64,000 bases of DNA from Merluccius polli (GCA_030340625.1 JAOPHQ010005449.1:10001-74000); one strand, 5' to 3'. Counted from the stretch's first letter, positions 24,021 through 35,435 are shown. Translations and numbers: made by a program. Notes: a model not told the origin generated them from the letters alone.

Positions 24021-24895
24021 GTCAGAGTTGGGGCAAGTCTTAAATCTTCAGGTTTATTCCAGCTATTTGTTGCACATTTACTAAATCCTGCTTTCCCATT
24101 TTTTGTATTGACTCTAGGAACCATTAACAGATTGGTCCCAGATGATCATAGTGGCCTAGAAGGCATGTGTAGTGAAAGCATCTCAGCGATACTTGGATAC
24201 TTTGGCCCTAAGCCATGTAGTGATTTATAGGTGAGCAGTAGTATTTTGAAGTAAATTCTCTGACATACAGGGAGCCAATGCAAGGATTTAACAATTGGTG
24301 TAATTGGTGTTCAAATGTTTTGGTCTTTATTAGAAGTCTAGCAGCAGCATTCTAAACAAGCTGGAGCTGCTTTTTTCGGAAGACCTGCAAGGAGACCACT
24401 ACAATAATCTAGCCTACTAGTAATAAAGGCATGCACAAGTTTTTCTAGGTCTTGTGTGGATATGAGTCCTCTTAGTCTTGCTATGTTTAAGGTGATATTA
24501 GGCTGATTTTGTTATTGATTTGATATGGCTGTTGAAATGTAGATCCGAAACCATCATAACAGAGATTTCTTGCTTAGTTTTTGGTTTACAAGGACAGAGA
24601 GTGAAGGTGTAGGGTAACTTTTTTGTCTTTTTTAGCACCGAAAACAATTGTCTCAGTTTTGTCCCATTTAATTGGAGGACATTTTGGCACATCCAGTCTT
24701 GACTTGCTCAATGCACTGGCACAGCAGATCTATGGGGCAATAGTCATTTGGTGATAGCGCTATATAGATTTGAGTGTCGTCAGCATAGCAATGGTAATCA
24801 ATATTATTTGTTTGCATGATTAGCCCTAGTGGGAGCATGTAAAGATTGAATAAAGACAACCCTAGGATTGAACTTTGAGGGACTCCACACGTCAC
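24020..24895 (-). pseudogene. LINE ORF2, reverse transcriptase palm and C-terminal part
   Basis: The minus-strand frame 24895-24668 contains GVPQSSILG, normally GVPQGS in this family, and the catalytic YADD box within HCYADDTQIYIAL. Past 24668 the frame is interrupted, but conserved C-terminal pieces continue, for example SRLDYC and SLHWLPVCQRIYFK, down to about 24020. Interruptions and the changed QSS residue show decay. This part belongs with the RT N-terminal segment upstream on the same strand. Confidence 0.8.
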
Positions 24896-25154
24896 GTTAG
24901 TTAGTTCAGATACATAGTTGCCAATGGAAATGAAATAATTCCTGTCTTGTAGATATGACCTGAACCAACTTAATTAAGACTATGCCTGAAAGCCCTACCC
25001 AGTTTTCCAACATGTCCAAAAGTATTGAGTAGTCAACAGTGTCGAATGTAGCACTGAGGTCTAATAGCATTAACATTGAAATTTTTCTGGAGTCAGTGTT
25101 AAGACGGATGTCATTTACAACTTTAATAAGAGCAGTCTCGGTGCTGTGAAGAGG

Positions 25155-25502
25155 TCAAAATCCTGACTGGAGGTTATTATAGCCGCCAGTTGAGGCCAGG
25201 ATATGATTAAGTTGCTGGAGGACAATTTTCTCAATGATTTTACTTAAGAGGGGTAGATTTGATATCGGTCTGTAGTTGTTAGTGATAGAGGCATCTAGGC
25301 TTCGCTTTTTTAAAAGGGGTTTAATAACTGCAGTTTTTAAGGCTTTTGGAAAATTTCCTGATTGGTGTACGTCTATTTCTAGGCAGTCAAAAACATTCTT
25401 AAAGAAGCTTGTAGGTAAGGCATTAAGGCAGCAGGTGAATGGCTTAACTTGTGTCACCGTTTCCTTTTTGAGTCTGACATTAAAGTGTGTCATCATTACC
25501 AC
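25155..25502 (-). pseudogene. LINE ORF2, reverse transcriptase N-terminal part
   Basis: A 115-codon fragment with KTAVIKPLLKK and NYRPISNLPLLSKIIEK, the conserved RT start of L2/CR1 elements, ending in GGYNNLQSGF, which normally leads into the QHGFR-type motif. The frame is open only over this segment. It lies between the endonuclease and palm relics in the expected order. Confidence 0.85.
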
Positions 25503-25718
25503 ATTACTTTTGTCTAAACAAGGTAGTGACCCAACAATTTAGTTTGAGGCAGAAATATTGTATATATGTTTTGTCTAATGCCTTCAATTTTATCAGTAAA
25601 ACTTGATGCAAACTCTTTGCATTTCTGGGTGGAAAGGAGTTCCGGGGGTATTTGTGTTGGGGGATTGGTCAGTCTATCAATGGTTGCAAATAGGGTTTGT
25701 GCATTATTAGTGTTGCGG

Positions 25719-26438
25719 TTAATGATATTGGAGAAAAAGGTTTCTTGAGCACTTTAAGTCCAAGTTGTAGGCACGGAGGCTCTCTTTATAGATGTCACGG
25801 TAAACATGAAGTTTAGTTTTTCGCCAGATGCGTTCAGCTTTCCGGCATTCTCTTTTCTGGGCTGTTACAGAAGCAACCTTTCTCCAGGGCGCTTTTTGCT
25901 TGCCAGAGATTATTTTAACCTTAGCAGGTGCAATGACATCTATAACATTCACAATTTTGGAATTAAAGTTATCTACAAGATCATCAGTAGAACATGGGGA
26001 GGGAGGTGGTAACATGGTGTTTTTAAAGAGTGCTGTAGAATATTCATTGATATACCGTTTTTTGATAGTATTTGATTCGATCTGTATGTCAGGAATAAAG
26101 AATATATCAAAGAAAACACAAAAGTGGTCAGAAAGGGAAGGATGAATCACAGAAATATCAGAAACACTGAGACCCTTTGTGATAATCGAGTACAATGAGT
26201 AGCCCCTTTCACATGTTGACAGTTCAAATGTGTCCAGAATAGCAAAGACTACTTTTGCACCCTTATCATTCAAATCATCAGTATGAAAATTAAAGTCACC
26301 AGTTATAACTAGACAGTCAGAGTCAGTGGAGATGCTTGGACAATAATTCTGTAAAGTCATGGAAAAAGTAGAAAGAAAAAAAAAACATTTCAAAACAGCA
26401 CAAAGGTATTCAAAGGATGGGAAATCACCAAATGACAT
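25719..26438 (-). pseudogene. LINE ORF2, apurinic-type endonuclease part
   Basis: A 239-codon frame carrying VITGDFNFHTDD, the metal and substrate box of exonuclease-endonuclease-phosphatase nucleases, and PSLSDHFCVFF, the terminal catalytic SDH motif. A basic linker (KQKAPWRKVA, KRECRKAERIWRKTKLHVYR) follows. The family nicks target DNA to prime reverse transcription. The amino-terminal catalytic residues are missing from the open frame. Confidence 0.85.
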
Positions 26439-27037
26439 CTGTTTACCCTGAAATACATTTTTAAATATAACAGCAACCCCTCCACCTCTTTTTTTACATC
26501 CAATAAGTTAAAGTTGGGAGGAGCTGTCTCAGATGCTATCAATATTAATATATAATATAATTCTGGTAGTGTGGGGCACTTGGGCAGGGGGTGGGCACGG
26601 GGGTGCCCTCCACTTGGTTGCCTGCAGAGGTGCTGCCTGCCTGCCAGGGCGTGGGCTGGGTATCATTGATACAGATGCAAGTCTAGCACCAACAACTTCC
26701 TGTTCCTTCATTTCATTAGTGAAATCATAATGGGTGGAGGCAGTGGAGGGAGTTAGGGTGGCTCTAGGAGAGGGTGGAGGGGGGGTGTTGTGGCTGAGGG
26801 AGAGTGGAGGGGGGGGTGTTGTGGCTGAGGAAGGGTGGAGGGTGGAGATCATCGTTGATGGGGAGGGGGAAAGGGGGTGGCTGCTGACATCGTCGATGGG
26901 GGAAGGCATGGACTGTGGTCTAACATTCTTCAAGGCCTGTGCTCTGACTGTGGCCTGTGTGTCAGACTGGGGTGAGCTAGATGGGTGGGAAAGCGAGAAT
27001 AGAAGATTGTCCCTTAATCGTCCTGAGCCAAACCTCG

Positions 27038-27941
27038 CTAGTGGAGGCCGTCTACTTTGAAAAGATATTTGCGCCCCCAGAACAAATTAAAATTGTCAAT
27101 AAAATTCCTTCCTCTTTCATTGCAGACTCTGGAAAGCCATGTACTTAGTCCAAGTAGACAACTGAACATATTCATTCCACTATCAACTGTTGGGAGGGGT
27201 CCACTGATGAATGATTTAATAATTCTAATTTGTCCAGTGTGTCTAAGAGTTTGGTGAAATCCCTCTTCAATAGTTCTGATTGTTCTCTGCAAATATCATT
27301 GAATCCTGTATGCACAATGATCTGAGTAATTTTCAGATTTTCCAATATAATTGTGGTTATTTTCTGATTAACATCACTGACCGTCACACCTGGGAAGCAG
27401 CGTGTCTTCTTAACGCGTATGTCCCTGATAGCAGAATCTCTTACAATCAGAGTGTCCGCTTCAGCCGCTTGCTGTGGGACAAACCCCTGTCCGGGCCATC
27501 TGCCTGGACATGTCGTGGGGCTTGCGTTTGAAGATCCATGAGTGGCTCGCATGCCTGGCAGGAGGACTCATGTCCACACAATACATTCATGGTCTGTTTC
27601 TGTTTCTCATCACATTTCTGCAAGCTGTCGGCCGTGGACACTTGTAGTGGCAGGAATCTGTTTTGTAGCGACAACGTTGGCTTCGGTGATAGGCTAGTCC
27701 GACTGGTCCATGCTACTTTACTTAGCCTAGCATTCAGCGTCGAATGAGCTTGTTGCTTCGCTTTGCCTATCTGTTTCGGCATGGCACTGAATTTATGCCA
27801 GTATGAAGCATCTGGTGCTTGTTCGGTTGTTTTCTTTAGAACTGTCTTTCTTTTGTCAAACTTTGGGAAGGTTACAGTGAAACTTTCATCATCATTCAGC
27901 TGTATCTGTGTCTGAGCTAACTCACTGTCCAAGGATGCCAT
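27038..27941 (-). pseudogene. LINE ORF1 with SGNH-esterase relic
   Basis: Three overlapping minus frames (27941-27447, 27552-27172, 27292-27038) together cover ORF1, so at least two frame disruptions exist. The first is a basic, Gln-rich N-terminal part. The second holds the esterase start, where the nucleophile box reads RDS instead of GDS, and HTGFNDI resembles the block III box. The third ends at DGLH, matching block V. Esterase-bearing ORF1 proteins are known in L2/CR1 LINEs and are thought to act in RNP formation or membrane/lipid contact; the changed GDS glycine suggests loss of activity. Confidence 0.75.
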
Positions 27942-28320
27942 CAGGACTGTATCTTGATCTTTGTTCCTTTCTAATGCAATTATCCTGGTTTCAAGTAAAG
28001 TTAATGTTAAATGTTAAAAGTAAAATGTTAATGTTAATGTTAATGTAAAAGTTAAAGTTAAGCAGTTTCACGTAGTCCTTGCAATGTTCAGTACTTTTTT
28101 CGGTACCCACATGTGGAGGCATTTTCGTGGTGATGCTAGCAGGCCATGCTAGTATTTCTAGGTAGGTAACAAATTGTGTGGTCTACGATGGTAGTCGCGT
28201 CACTGTTTGCTATTTAGTGAGACATAAAAAAAGAAAACGGCAAAAGAAAGAGAAGTAAAGCAGAAGCGGATAGAGCGGACTCCTAACACAACCTTCCTCT
28301 GCGGAAGTCAAACACAAAGA

Positions 28321-28377
28321 TATAGTGATCTCCAGCTTCTCCTTAGTGTCTAACAAGAGGCAGGCTGACTGGGTTTT
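28321..28377. repeat. 60-bp repeat unit, displaced by the LINE
   Basis: TATAGTGATCTCCAGCTTCT onward matches the three units at 23610-23789. It is the continuation of that array on the far side of the insertion. Confidence 0.9.
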
Positions 28378-28663
28378 CTGTTTATTTTGTTGCCTTGGTG
28401 AACGAGCCCCATCCGTGTTTCATTGAGGGATAAGTTTACAAGTTTAACAACTTGTAAAAGTTTGTATTAATTCATTTACATTTCCTTTTTATTTGTATTA
28501 TTATGTTTTTGCATTTTTTAACGTCAATTATCATGGGTGGTGTATGATAAAACATCCGGCCTACATCGGCAAACAACCACAACCACTTACTACCATTGCT
28601 ATGCAGATTGACACATTGAGTATGTCACTCTGCAAGGGGAGAGATGAAGATAAACATTGAATA

Positions 28664-29240
28664 ATGTGGTTCTCTCCATATCTACAAGCCACCAAAGATA
28701 ACTATGTAGGTGACTGTTCGATATGTCAACTCCACAACCAGCACAACACATTCAAAGCAGCCATAGGTCACATTCCCCAACCAACAAGCCCATTCAAGCA
28801 TGTCTACATCAATTTTATAGACATGGCTGAAAGAATGGGAGGAAAAAGATATTGCGTAGTACTCACAGACAGATTCACCAGATGGGTAGAAGCATTGCCC
28901 TGCAACCATTGCAACGCATTTAGTGTCGCCAAATGCATAGTTAGAGAAGTCATCCCCAGATTCGGTATCCCAGAAAAACTGAGTTCAGACAATGGTAGCC
29001 ATTTTGTCAATAAAATAATAGTTGCCATCACTACCCAATTAGGAATCAAACACTCAGCAGGATTAGTGGAAAGGGCTAATGGAACAATCAAATCTAAATG
29101 AACCAAAGCATGTCAAGAGACTAAACTGGTTAACAGCCCTCCCCTTAGTTCTAATGAGCATGCGCTGCTCAATAAATAGGACAACCCATTTAACTCCACA
29201 TGAAATACTAACAGGGAGACCCATGCCTGTAAGATCCCTA
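28664..29240 (+). pseudogene. pol: Retroviral integrase relic (ERV pol)
   Basis: An open segment to 29101 carries zinc-domain cysteines (GDCSICQLHN), the first catalytic aspartate region (YINFIDM), TDRFTRWVEALP, the second catalytic aspartate (SSDNGSHF) and LVERANGTIKSK with the glutamate. The segment between the second Asp and Glu has 26 residues instead of the usual 35, so the conserved Y-x-PQ-x-x-G stretch appears deleted. A stop at 29099 and a frame change follow, after which LNWLTALPLVLMSMRCS and HEILTGRPMPVRSL continue to about 29250. It is clearly inactive. Relatedness is retroviral rather than Ty3/gypsy. Confidence 0.85.
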
Positions 29241-29249
29241 TGTAAGACC

Positions 29250-31111
29250 CCAGATTGAGGGACCAGCCCTAGAGCAGCTAGAAGATGAGCTAGCTGCATA
29301 TATGAAGGCCCTCACATCTGTCCATCAGTGTTTGTACAAACAGGTGTGGGCTGCCAATCCAACCCCAGACGAGCCACCACCTATAGGGGACAATTACCCC
29401 AGGTTAAAGACTGGGTCTACATCCGCATCTTCAAATGAAATTCGGCCGGCCCAGTCAAAAGTAAAGGGACCATGCAAGATCCCTCGCTGAAATAAAGGCG
29501 AAGCCTGGAACTGACGATTCCACAAAAATAGATTGGCGCCACCCTAAAGAGATGGCCGATTCCCACCACCGTGACTATCCAGATCCAGATCATCCTCATC
29601 CTCCTTGGTATCTTCCAGTGACATTCCCGGGGAGCACCGCGAGTTCCCAGATCAAATGAAGACACAAGGCAAGATTAGACAGCGTGGGAAAGGGAAAAAG
29701 AGACAGAAGACAGAAGAAAAGAGTCTACCTAACCACCGAACCATACCAAGGAACCAGGACCAAGGCCCAACTGCTCCTTAGTCTGGCAACATCTAACAAC
29801 GATGACAACGAGGAAGAGGACAGATTATAACCACTGTGCCACAGCTTTCGCCCAGCAAGGTGCGACCACATTGTAGCCAGGCCTGGACCCAGTAAGTGAT
29901 TTATCCCTAACCCCCCCACTCTCAGGCACTTCCCGTTCCCAAGACGATACCCCCTTCTGATCTTGCGGGACCATAACGCTGTTGACAATTGCCAGAAACA
30001 TTGAAGATACTCTTGATTAGTTTAAACAAGCCATTTGTGAGAGGTCAAACGGCCAGGCCCCTCATTCACACACCCTTGATATACTCTCCCACTCTCCCAC
30101 ATACAAATACAAAGTCAACCTTGCGAGGATGATCAACAACATTCTGGACTGAGAAAAACCAAGAACAAAAGGACATGATATGGAACATGCCTAGAGTGTT
30201 TTTTGGGATCGTATTCAAGAAACAGTGTTTCTATCTTTATTTAAAAGGCCCTTTCTCACTCTGCCACTCACCTATGAACCCCGGCTGTAGTGGGGATCAT
30301 AAAACACTCCTGTGACCATGCTCAGGAAAACATGTGTGGAGCCTCTCACGCACAAACCCTTTCTCCCTCTCACTTTCTTTCACCTGTCTTTCTTTATAAT
30401 GCATGCTTTGTAATTTTATTCTTCAGCTACTTATGTTGGCAGAGTGATCAAGTGTTTGGACCATGTTTATTTGTTTGAATAATGCATGCATTAAAAGTTC
30501 CTTTTGATGATATATCCATGAGGTTACCCATCCTGTATTGAATGTCTTTATTATATACCTTTGATTTACCATTATAATTTCCATTAAGATGATTGTGCAT
30601 GAAAATATTACCTCGAGTCCATGTTACAATTAAATGGGTAATTTAATCTCATCAATATATGTGTATTATAGTAATACATTATATATAAATCATTGGAAGA
30701 TGTTAGAAGGATAGGAGTTTGATCTATGTGCATGACAAATGATGTTAGGGTCTGATATACAGTCAATCAAGTTTTAAAAGGCTTACATTAATTTCTCCTG
30801 ATTTCACATGTTAAGTGCTGTGTGTTTTGTTTGTTTCGGTTTTCGTTGTTTTTTTGGTGTTTCAGTTTTGATTGTTTTGTTTGTGTTTATTTACTCTAAC
30901 CCTAACCCTAACCCATCATTTAATCACGTTAACCGCACCCCTTTCTATGTCTAATACATCTATGCCCCATTGTGTACTGAAATGGTCAGTTACATTTTGG
31001 TACATTACATATCGGTTTGAGTCACTTAATCATACTACCGAAGACTATTCTGTCGAATGTCAATGTCACGTGCCTGAATGTATGTTAACTTTAAGTGATA
31101 CTGTTAGTATC
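29250..31111. other. Unassigned 3-prime part of ERV (env region relic)
   Basis: Lies between integrase and the polypurine tract, where env would be. A DWVYIR-like piece near 29413 could be the integrase C-terminus. A 106-codon frame at 30872-31192 runs into the LTR and contains several cysteines but no recognised fusion peptide or transmembrane signature. Three telomere-like CCCTAA units lie at 30895-30914. Confidence 0.4.
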
Positions 31112-31118
31112 AAAGGGG
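31112..31118 (+). promoter_or_regulatory. ERV polypurine tract
   Basis: AAAGGGG directly precedes TAAA and the LTR start TGTGGAAT, the position used to prime plus-strand DNA. Confidence 0.65.
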
Positions 31119-31122
31119 TAAA

Positions 31123-31437
31123 TGTGGAATATATTGCCCTGATAGCTAGCATTAGAATCTCAGCTAGGCCATTACAGGGTGCTATTGGATAACCATATAT
31201 GGTTATCCAATATCCATGAGTTTGCCAAACCGGAGGTTACTAGAGCCAATCAGGAAAAGTTCCCTTTATGACTATGAGCACACACGTTTTTCTTTAGTGT
31301 TCGCTCTCGAGACCTCAGGTTCACTTATTTTTACTCTGCGATTGTATTATCAGAATAAACTTAATCTTTAGAGATCTTTCCTCAATCTTGTCTCTAACCA
31401 TCGACCCCAAGTGAAGAGCTGCTAGAGTTTTCCACGA
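31123..31437 (+). repeat. ERV 3-prime LTR
   Basis: Starts TGTGGAATATATTGCCC. Holds a 30-bp palindrome (31183-31212) with a perfect CArG box CCATATATGG (31193-31202), a CCAAT box (31245-31251), AATAAA (31354-31359) and the U5 end TTTTCCACGA. It abuts a 19-C run instead of showing a terminal CA. Confidence 0.8.
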
Positions 31438-31456
31438 CCCCCCCCCCCCCCCCCCC
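31438..31456. repeat. Poly-C run, 19 nt, at the ERV right border
   Basis: Same length and strand as the run at 20674-20692. The ERV therefore appears to sit within a C tract. Confidence 0.9.
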
Positions 31457-32214
31457 AACCCTCTGGCTCTGTGTGGGACCTCAGAGTTTTTTCCAGAGCA
31501 CCAGAGATGGGTCAGACAAGATTTCAAACCCCCACATCCCCACCCTCTTCGCCCGCACCCCCCAGCCCCCCTGCCTGGATCAAGGCTGGGGGGAAGAGCC
31601 GTTTGAAAACAAAGGAGGAGCAAGGAGAAAGCCAGGAGGAGGAGGAGGGACGACCGCTTGCACCCTCCATGTATAAACATCTTTTTTCAAATGGGGGGCC
31701 CTTCCCCATTGATGATGAAGGCGAGGGGCCTCACCTGGGGACGAAATGAAACAGACAGTGGCCAATAGGCTTCGGCGACATCGTCACAGTGAAATCCTGT
31801 TATCGTATGTCACAATTGGGTCAGTTTAAGAATATGACAAAAAAACATGTGAGGCTGTTTATATTGCGACACCCCCTCAAGTTTTCAACCCCCCAAAAAA
31901 TAAACAAAAAGCAAACGGCAGAAGGAGGAGAAGTGATGTTTTATCTCGCTGCTCCTCTGGGGAAACCCGGGGAGGAGGGAAGGCGGGAGGTTATCTCCGA
32001 CAAGAAAAAGCGAGTGCATCACCGAATTTCTAAGCAGCGCAACGGAATGCATCTGCGATGACCATATTTGTGGCAGCAACACCATTTCATCTTCCAAAGC
32101 GGGATAACAGAGAATTATCATTATGGTTTGAATAATGTATTTTCATTCGCTTTTTGTTTTTTTTATTCACAATTTCATAGGAGGGTCACCTTGGTGTCAT
32201 AAGACGTCCACATG
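31457..32214. other. Non-coding DNA, no gene seen
   Basis: GC-rich CCCACC and GGAGGA stretches produce frames on both strands at 31321-31765. They share no domain. Confidence 0.5.
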
Positions 32215-32261
32215 TGTGTGTGTGTGTGTGTGTGTATGCATATGTGTGTGTGTGTGTGCGG
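32215..32261. repeat. (GT)n microsatellites
   Basis: Two GT blocks separated by ATGCATAT. A G run of about 16 follows at 32325-32340. Confidence 0.9.
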
Positions 32262-32341
32262 TGAAACGCTGTAGCCGCACATTTTTATGATCTCCCAACA
32301 GTTGTGAGCGCGCACGTGGCGGAGGGGGGGGGGGGGGGGGA

Positions 32342-34026
32342 GTATCCCAGCATCACATTAATACACACGTTTACGCCTTTGTTCCGCATGAGAACATTTA
32401 GCCATTTTGTCACCTCCTGACCCTGTCCCACATTGCATAATTACCATAGATAGGCGATATACATTCATTTCCCTTGGTCCCTGGCATCCAGCTGCTGCTG
32501 TCGCCCTGGAATCCACTTTCCACCTGGTTGACCAGACCTACATTTACTGAATAAAATGCGTGCGTCGCTGCCAGATTTTGTGGCGGAGGGTGGAGGATAT
32601 CAATTGATGGTTTTCTGGTGTACTCGGGCAGCTGAGGGGATGTATGGCAGTCGCAGATACTGTAAGGATGTTTGTTTGGTGGTGTCTACAAAGGGCTGGG
32701 CTCGGGTGATAGCATGCTTGCCATAAACAATACAGGGGCTGTGCGTTTGGTGTCGATTGTCAAAGAGAGGAGAGAGCGAAGCGAGGGAAGCGTTCCCTCG
32801 CCGACACTCCGCGATCACCTCGTTACATTTGAAGGTTTAGCAGTTAACTTGTTGAATTAAGAGCTATTCTTTGACAACTACATTGGGAATACAAGTGTAT
32901 TAATATATTAATAGCGTATTTGTTGAGATTTAAAAAGTTTTAAAAAAGATACATTGTTTTTGGCTAGTGGTCAGGAAAAAAATGTCTCTCATACACTTCT
33001 GTCCGTCTCCGTGTCTCTTTGTCGCTCTATTCCCCGGTGAAGGTGTTCTCCTACCAACTGCTTCTCAGGGTAGATTGACAGGTCAAATCAGGAAAAACAC
33101 TGACTTTGGTGCTGATAACACTTTACCTCCCCATACTCGATACGCCATACAATTCAAAAACCAACAAACACAGCACCAAACTGCCGTGGCCTCCAAAAAC
33201 ATCTGTCATTTTCTTGTTTTGTCAAATGGGTGACAGCTCCCAAGCAATTCACAAGCAAGCACGTGCACAGCCGCGCATGCACTCACACAATGCCATACTG
33301 TAACAAAACAGACCAAAAAAAAAAAAAGACCAACAAAATCACTCACAAAAAAGACCTCGGCAGATGCATTTCATACCCAGGGAATACGAATTAACCTGAG
33401 ATGCCACCGGCAATTAAGCCTAATTTCAATAACGTTCAACATTTCATATTCGTGCGAGCGTTCCCATTAGCGTAATCAAGCGACAACAAATGTTTAGTGG
33501 CATGATAATGCGTGCTGCCTCCGCTGTGTGTAGATAAATTAGGGAAAACACACATCTCCTGATTAGATCTGGATTGTCAGGCGCAAGCAACTGGGATGAA
33601 GATGATGATGATGGCGATGGCGATGGCGATGATGCAGTCCCACCTTCAGGGCAATAAACCACCCGAAAATAGGGGTCCCCAAATTGCGCATATGCAAATC
33701 CTCCCCCCCTACCTTGATGAACCCTTTTATAACACACCCCCCCCCCAAGTTGATTTGCCAGCCTCTAAGCGCTTGATGGATAACGACATTCTGCTGATGA
33801 AGAAACGGCAGCGATTAAGGGGTCGCTCGACATTAATATTTAGCACAAGTCGTGCTACAATCACGCCGCGGCGCCCCTAATTGAAGCCGATGGGCTCCGT
33901 AAGCGCCGGTGGCGTTGCGCTGAACCGGCGCCACGCTACACTCGCCCCCCCCAACCCGCGATGACAGCTCCCTCCTTGTGTTTCTCCAACAGACCCATTT
34001 CACAGACGCGTCATCATAGTATATAC
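32342..34026. other. Non-coding DNA
   Basis: Contains a GATGGC-type repeat at 33598-33635 and C runs near 33737. No gene or mobile element recognised. Confidence 0.5.
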
Positions 34027-34173
34027 ACATGTGTTGCTCATAACACTAGGGGTCTGCTCCTTTTATGTACCAGGATAGGCAGTAGACTTATCCTCACTAG
34101 TTTAGTCTACTACCCGTGTGCTGGCAGTTAAAACTAGCAGACCCATAATTAGTGTGATGAGCGACACCCATGT
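34027..34173. repeat. 147-bp imperfect palindrome (fold-back hairpin)
   Basis: Arms of about 60-65 nt pair along their length: ACATGTGTTGCTCATAACAC on the left with GTGTGATGAGCGACACCCAT on the right, GGGTCTGCT with AGCAGACCC, and AGTAGAC (34081-34087) with GTCTACT (34105-34111), around a 17-nt loop. It has no protein frame. It could be a fold-back MITE or a transcribed hairpin. Confidence 0.7.
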
Positions 34174-34177
34174 TTGT

Positions 34178-35435
34178 CAGACAATGACACCTCTGTGAAA
34201 AGGGCTCTATTGTCTGTTATTAAGGGTATGAGAGGGATACCCTTTTGGTGGACAACCAATAGCTTAGGTTAACACTGATACAGTAACCTCTTGGTATCGT
34301 TATCATCTCACTGCACCCCCCCCCCCCCCCCACCCCCCAGCACACACACACCTTTGAGTACGCTATAACTCCTGCGCACGTGGATAGCTTGGCAGTGGGA
34401 AATAGCCTTTCAAAAGACGAACAGAAAAAATAAGAAGAAAATGTCTGTTGTGCACCAATATCTAGATGCAAATTACATAGAAGAGACATATGGAAAAAAT
34501 GGGCCAGTTTTGATGGACGCTGCGGCTAGTTTCTACCCACTGTGTGTGGATAAGCGCTGGGCATCATTTTAAGCTATTGATGTCAATTACCGCCGTGTCC
34601 ATTAGCTCCGAAGTGGAGTCAATTGTAGTCATATCAGCTAGTTCAATATCACATTGAGAAACGACCCCGACAAGCGGCGCAGTTCAGCTGGCAAACCGAT
34701 GGACTAATGGCCTGAACGCCTTAAGGATACGATAAACATGTCTCTTCATAAAAGCCCGGGAAGAACCTCCGATGATACACGGTAACACACACACACACAC
34801 CTCACCCCCCTGTCTATAGGAGCGTTTAGCATAGTGCCGCTACATTAGCAGCGTGTTTCTATACGCACAGGCACGGTGTGTGCTCAATGAGGTGATGGGT
34901 GGTTACGGTAATTACAGACATTTTATTTTTCGTTTCGCTACAGTGGGGGAACGGGGGGGTGACAGCTGGCTTTAAGGTTGTCATTATCTATGTGTAATAT
35001 ATAATATATAATATATATGAAAGCTGATATCATATATCATATTCAGTCAGGGTAATGCTAATGTATAATATATAGTTAGCTAGGAGATCAGAGCTTGGCC
35101 TAATAGCCTTGCCGACTGTCGGGTGCAAGGAAGACCCCGGTAAACGCTTTCTGTTTTATATAAAGCTGGATAGATACACTTGAACGCACGCTGCTGTTTG
35201 TGTGCTTTTATTGTACTTGGGGAAAAAATCCCATTATTTTCAGAGGGTATGAGAACGTGACGTGGGATGGCCTGGATGTGCGACGGGGCCGCCGGTAGCA
35301 AACGAGATGCGCGCGGCAGCATTGCTCTGTCTTTCTGGGGATTGAGTGACACTGAAATATGAGCAGCTGCTGGTTTGGAGGACAAAGTACCTGCTGGAGC
35401 TCTAGAGAGAAGGTGGCAGCGGACTGCGTACAGGG
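34178..35435. other. Non-coding DNA with poly-C and AT palindromes
   Basis: Has a C run at 34317-34331, a CA run at 34787-34801 and AT-rich palindromic sequence around 34995-35045 (AATATATAATATATAATATA, GATATCATATATCATATT). No gene seen. Confidence 0.55.

Larger units (their letters stand above)
23797..28320 (-). mobile_element. L2/CR1-group LINE, broken, in a tandem repeat
   Basis: Minus-strand order: 5-prime region with TTAATG-type repeats (28000-28060), ORF1 with an SGNH-esterase relic (27941-27040), then ORF2 with endonuclease (26440-25719) and reverse transcriptase (25502-24020), then a 3-prime tail ending at 23797. Frames are split by stops and shifts, so it is non-functional. The duplication TATAG (23792-23796 and 28321-28325) marks insertion into the 60-bp repeat. 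The esterase-type ORF1 and RT sequence point to L2/CR1. Its tail sequence (ACTTTATTTATATAGCACAT) is familiar from fish genomes. Confidence 0.85.
20693..31437 (+). mobile_element. Degraded endogenous retrovirus, Arg-tRNA primed
   Basis: The parts in + orientation are a U5 end (21208-21240), primer-binding site (21244-21262), splice-donor-like leader, integrase relic (28664-29240), polypurine tract (31112-31118) and 3-prime LTR (31123-31437). The 5-prime LTR body (20693-21204) lies inverted. Gag, protease, reverse transcriptase and RNase H were not found. A LINE has inserted at 23797-28320. LTR copies are clearly diverged and the left one carries about 200 bp of extra U3-side sequence, so the element is old. 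The Arg-tRNA primer is the one I recall for snakehead retrovirus of fish; this lineage call is an inference. Confidence 0.75.

Noticed and set aside
26529..27060. Frames of 108-134 codons on both strands, Gly/Val or Pro/Ser-rich
   Set aside because: They lie inside the LINE between ORF1 and ORF2 and come from GGTGGAGGG-type repeats.
30895..30914. Three telomere-like CCCTAA units
   Set aside because: Too short to be a telomeric remnant; likely chance in AT/C-rich ERV tail.
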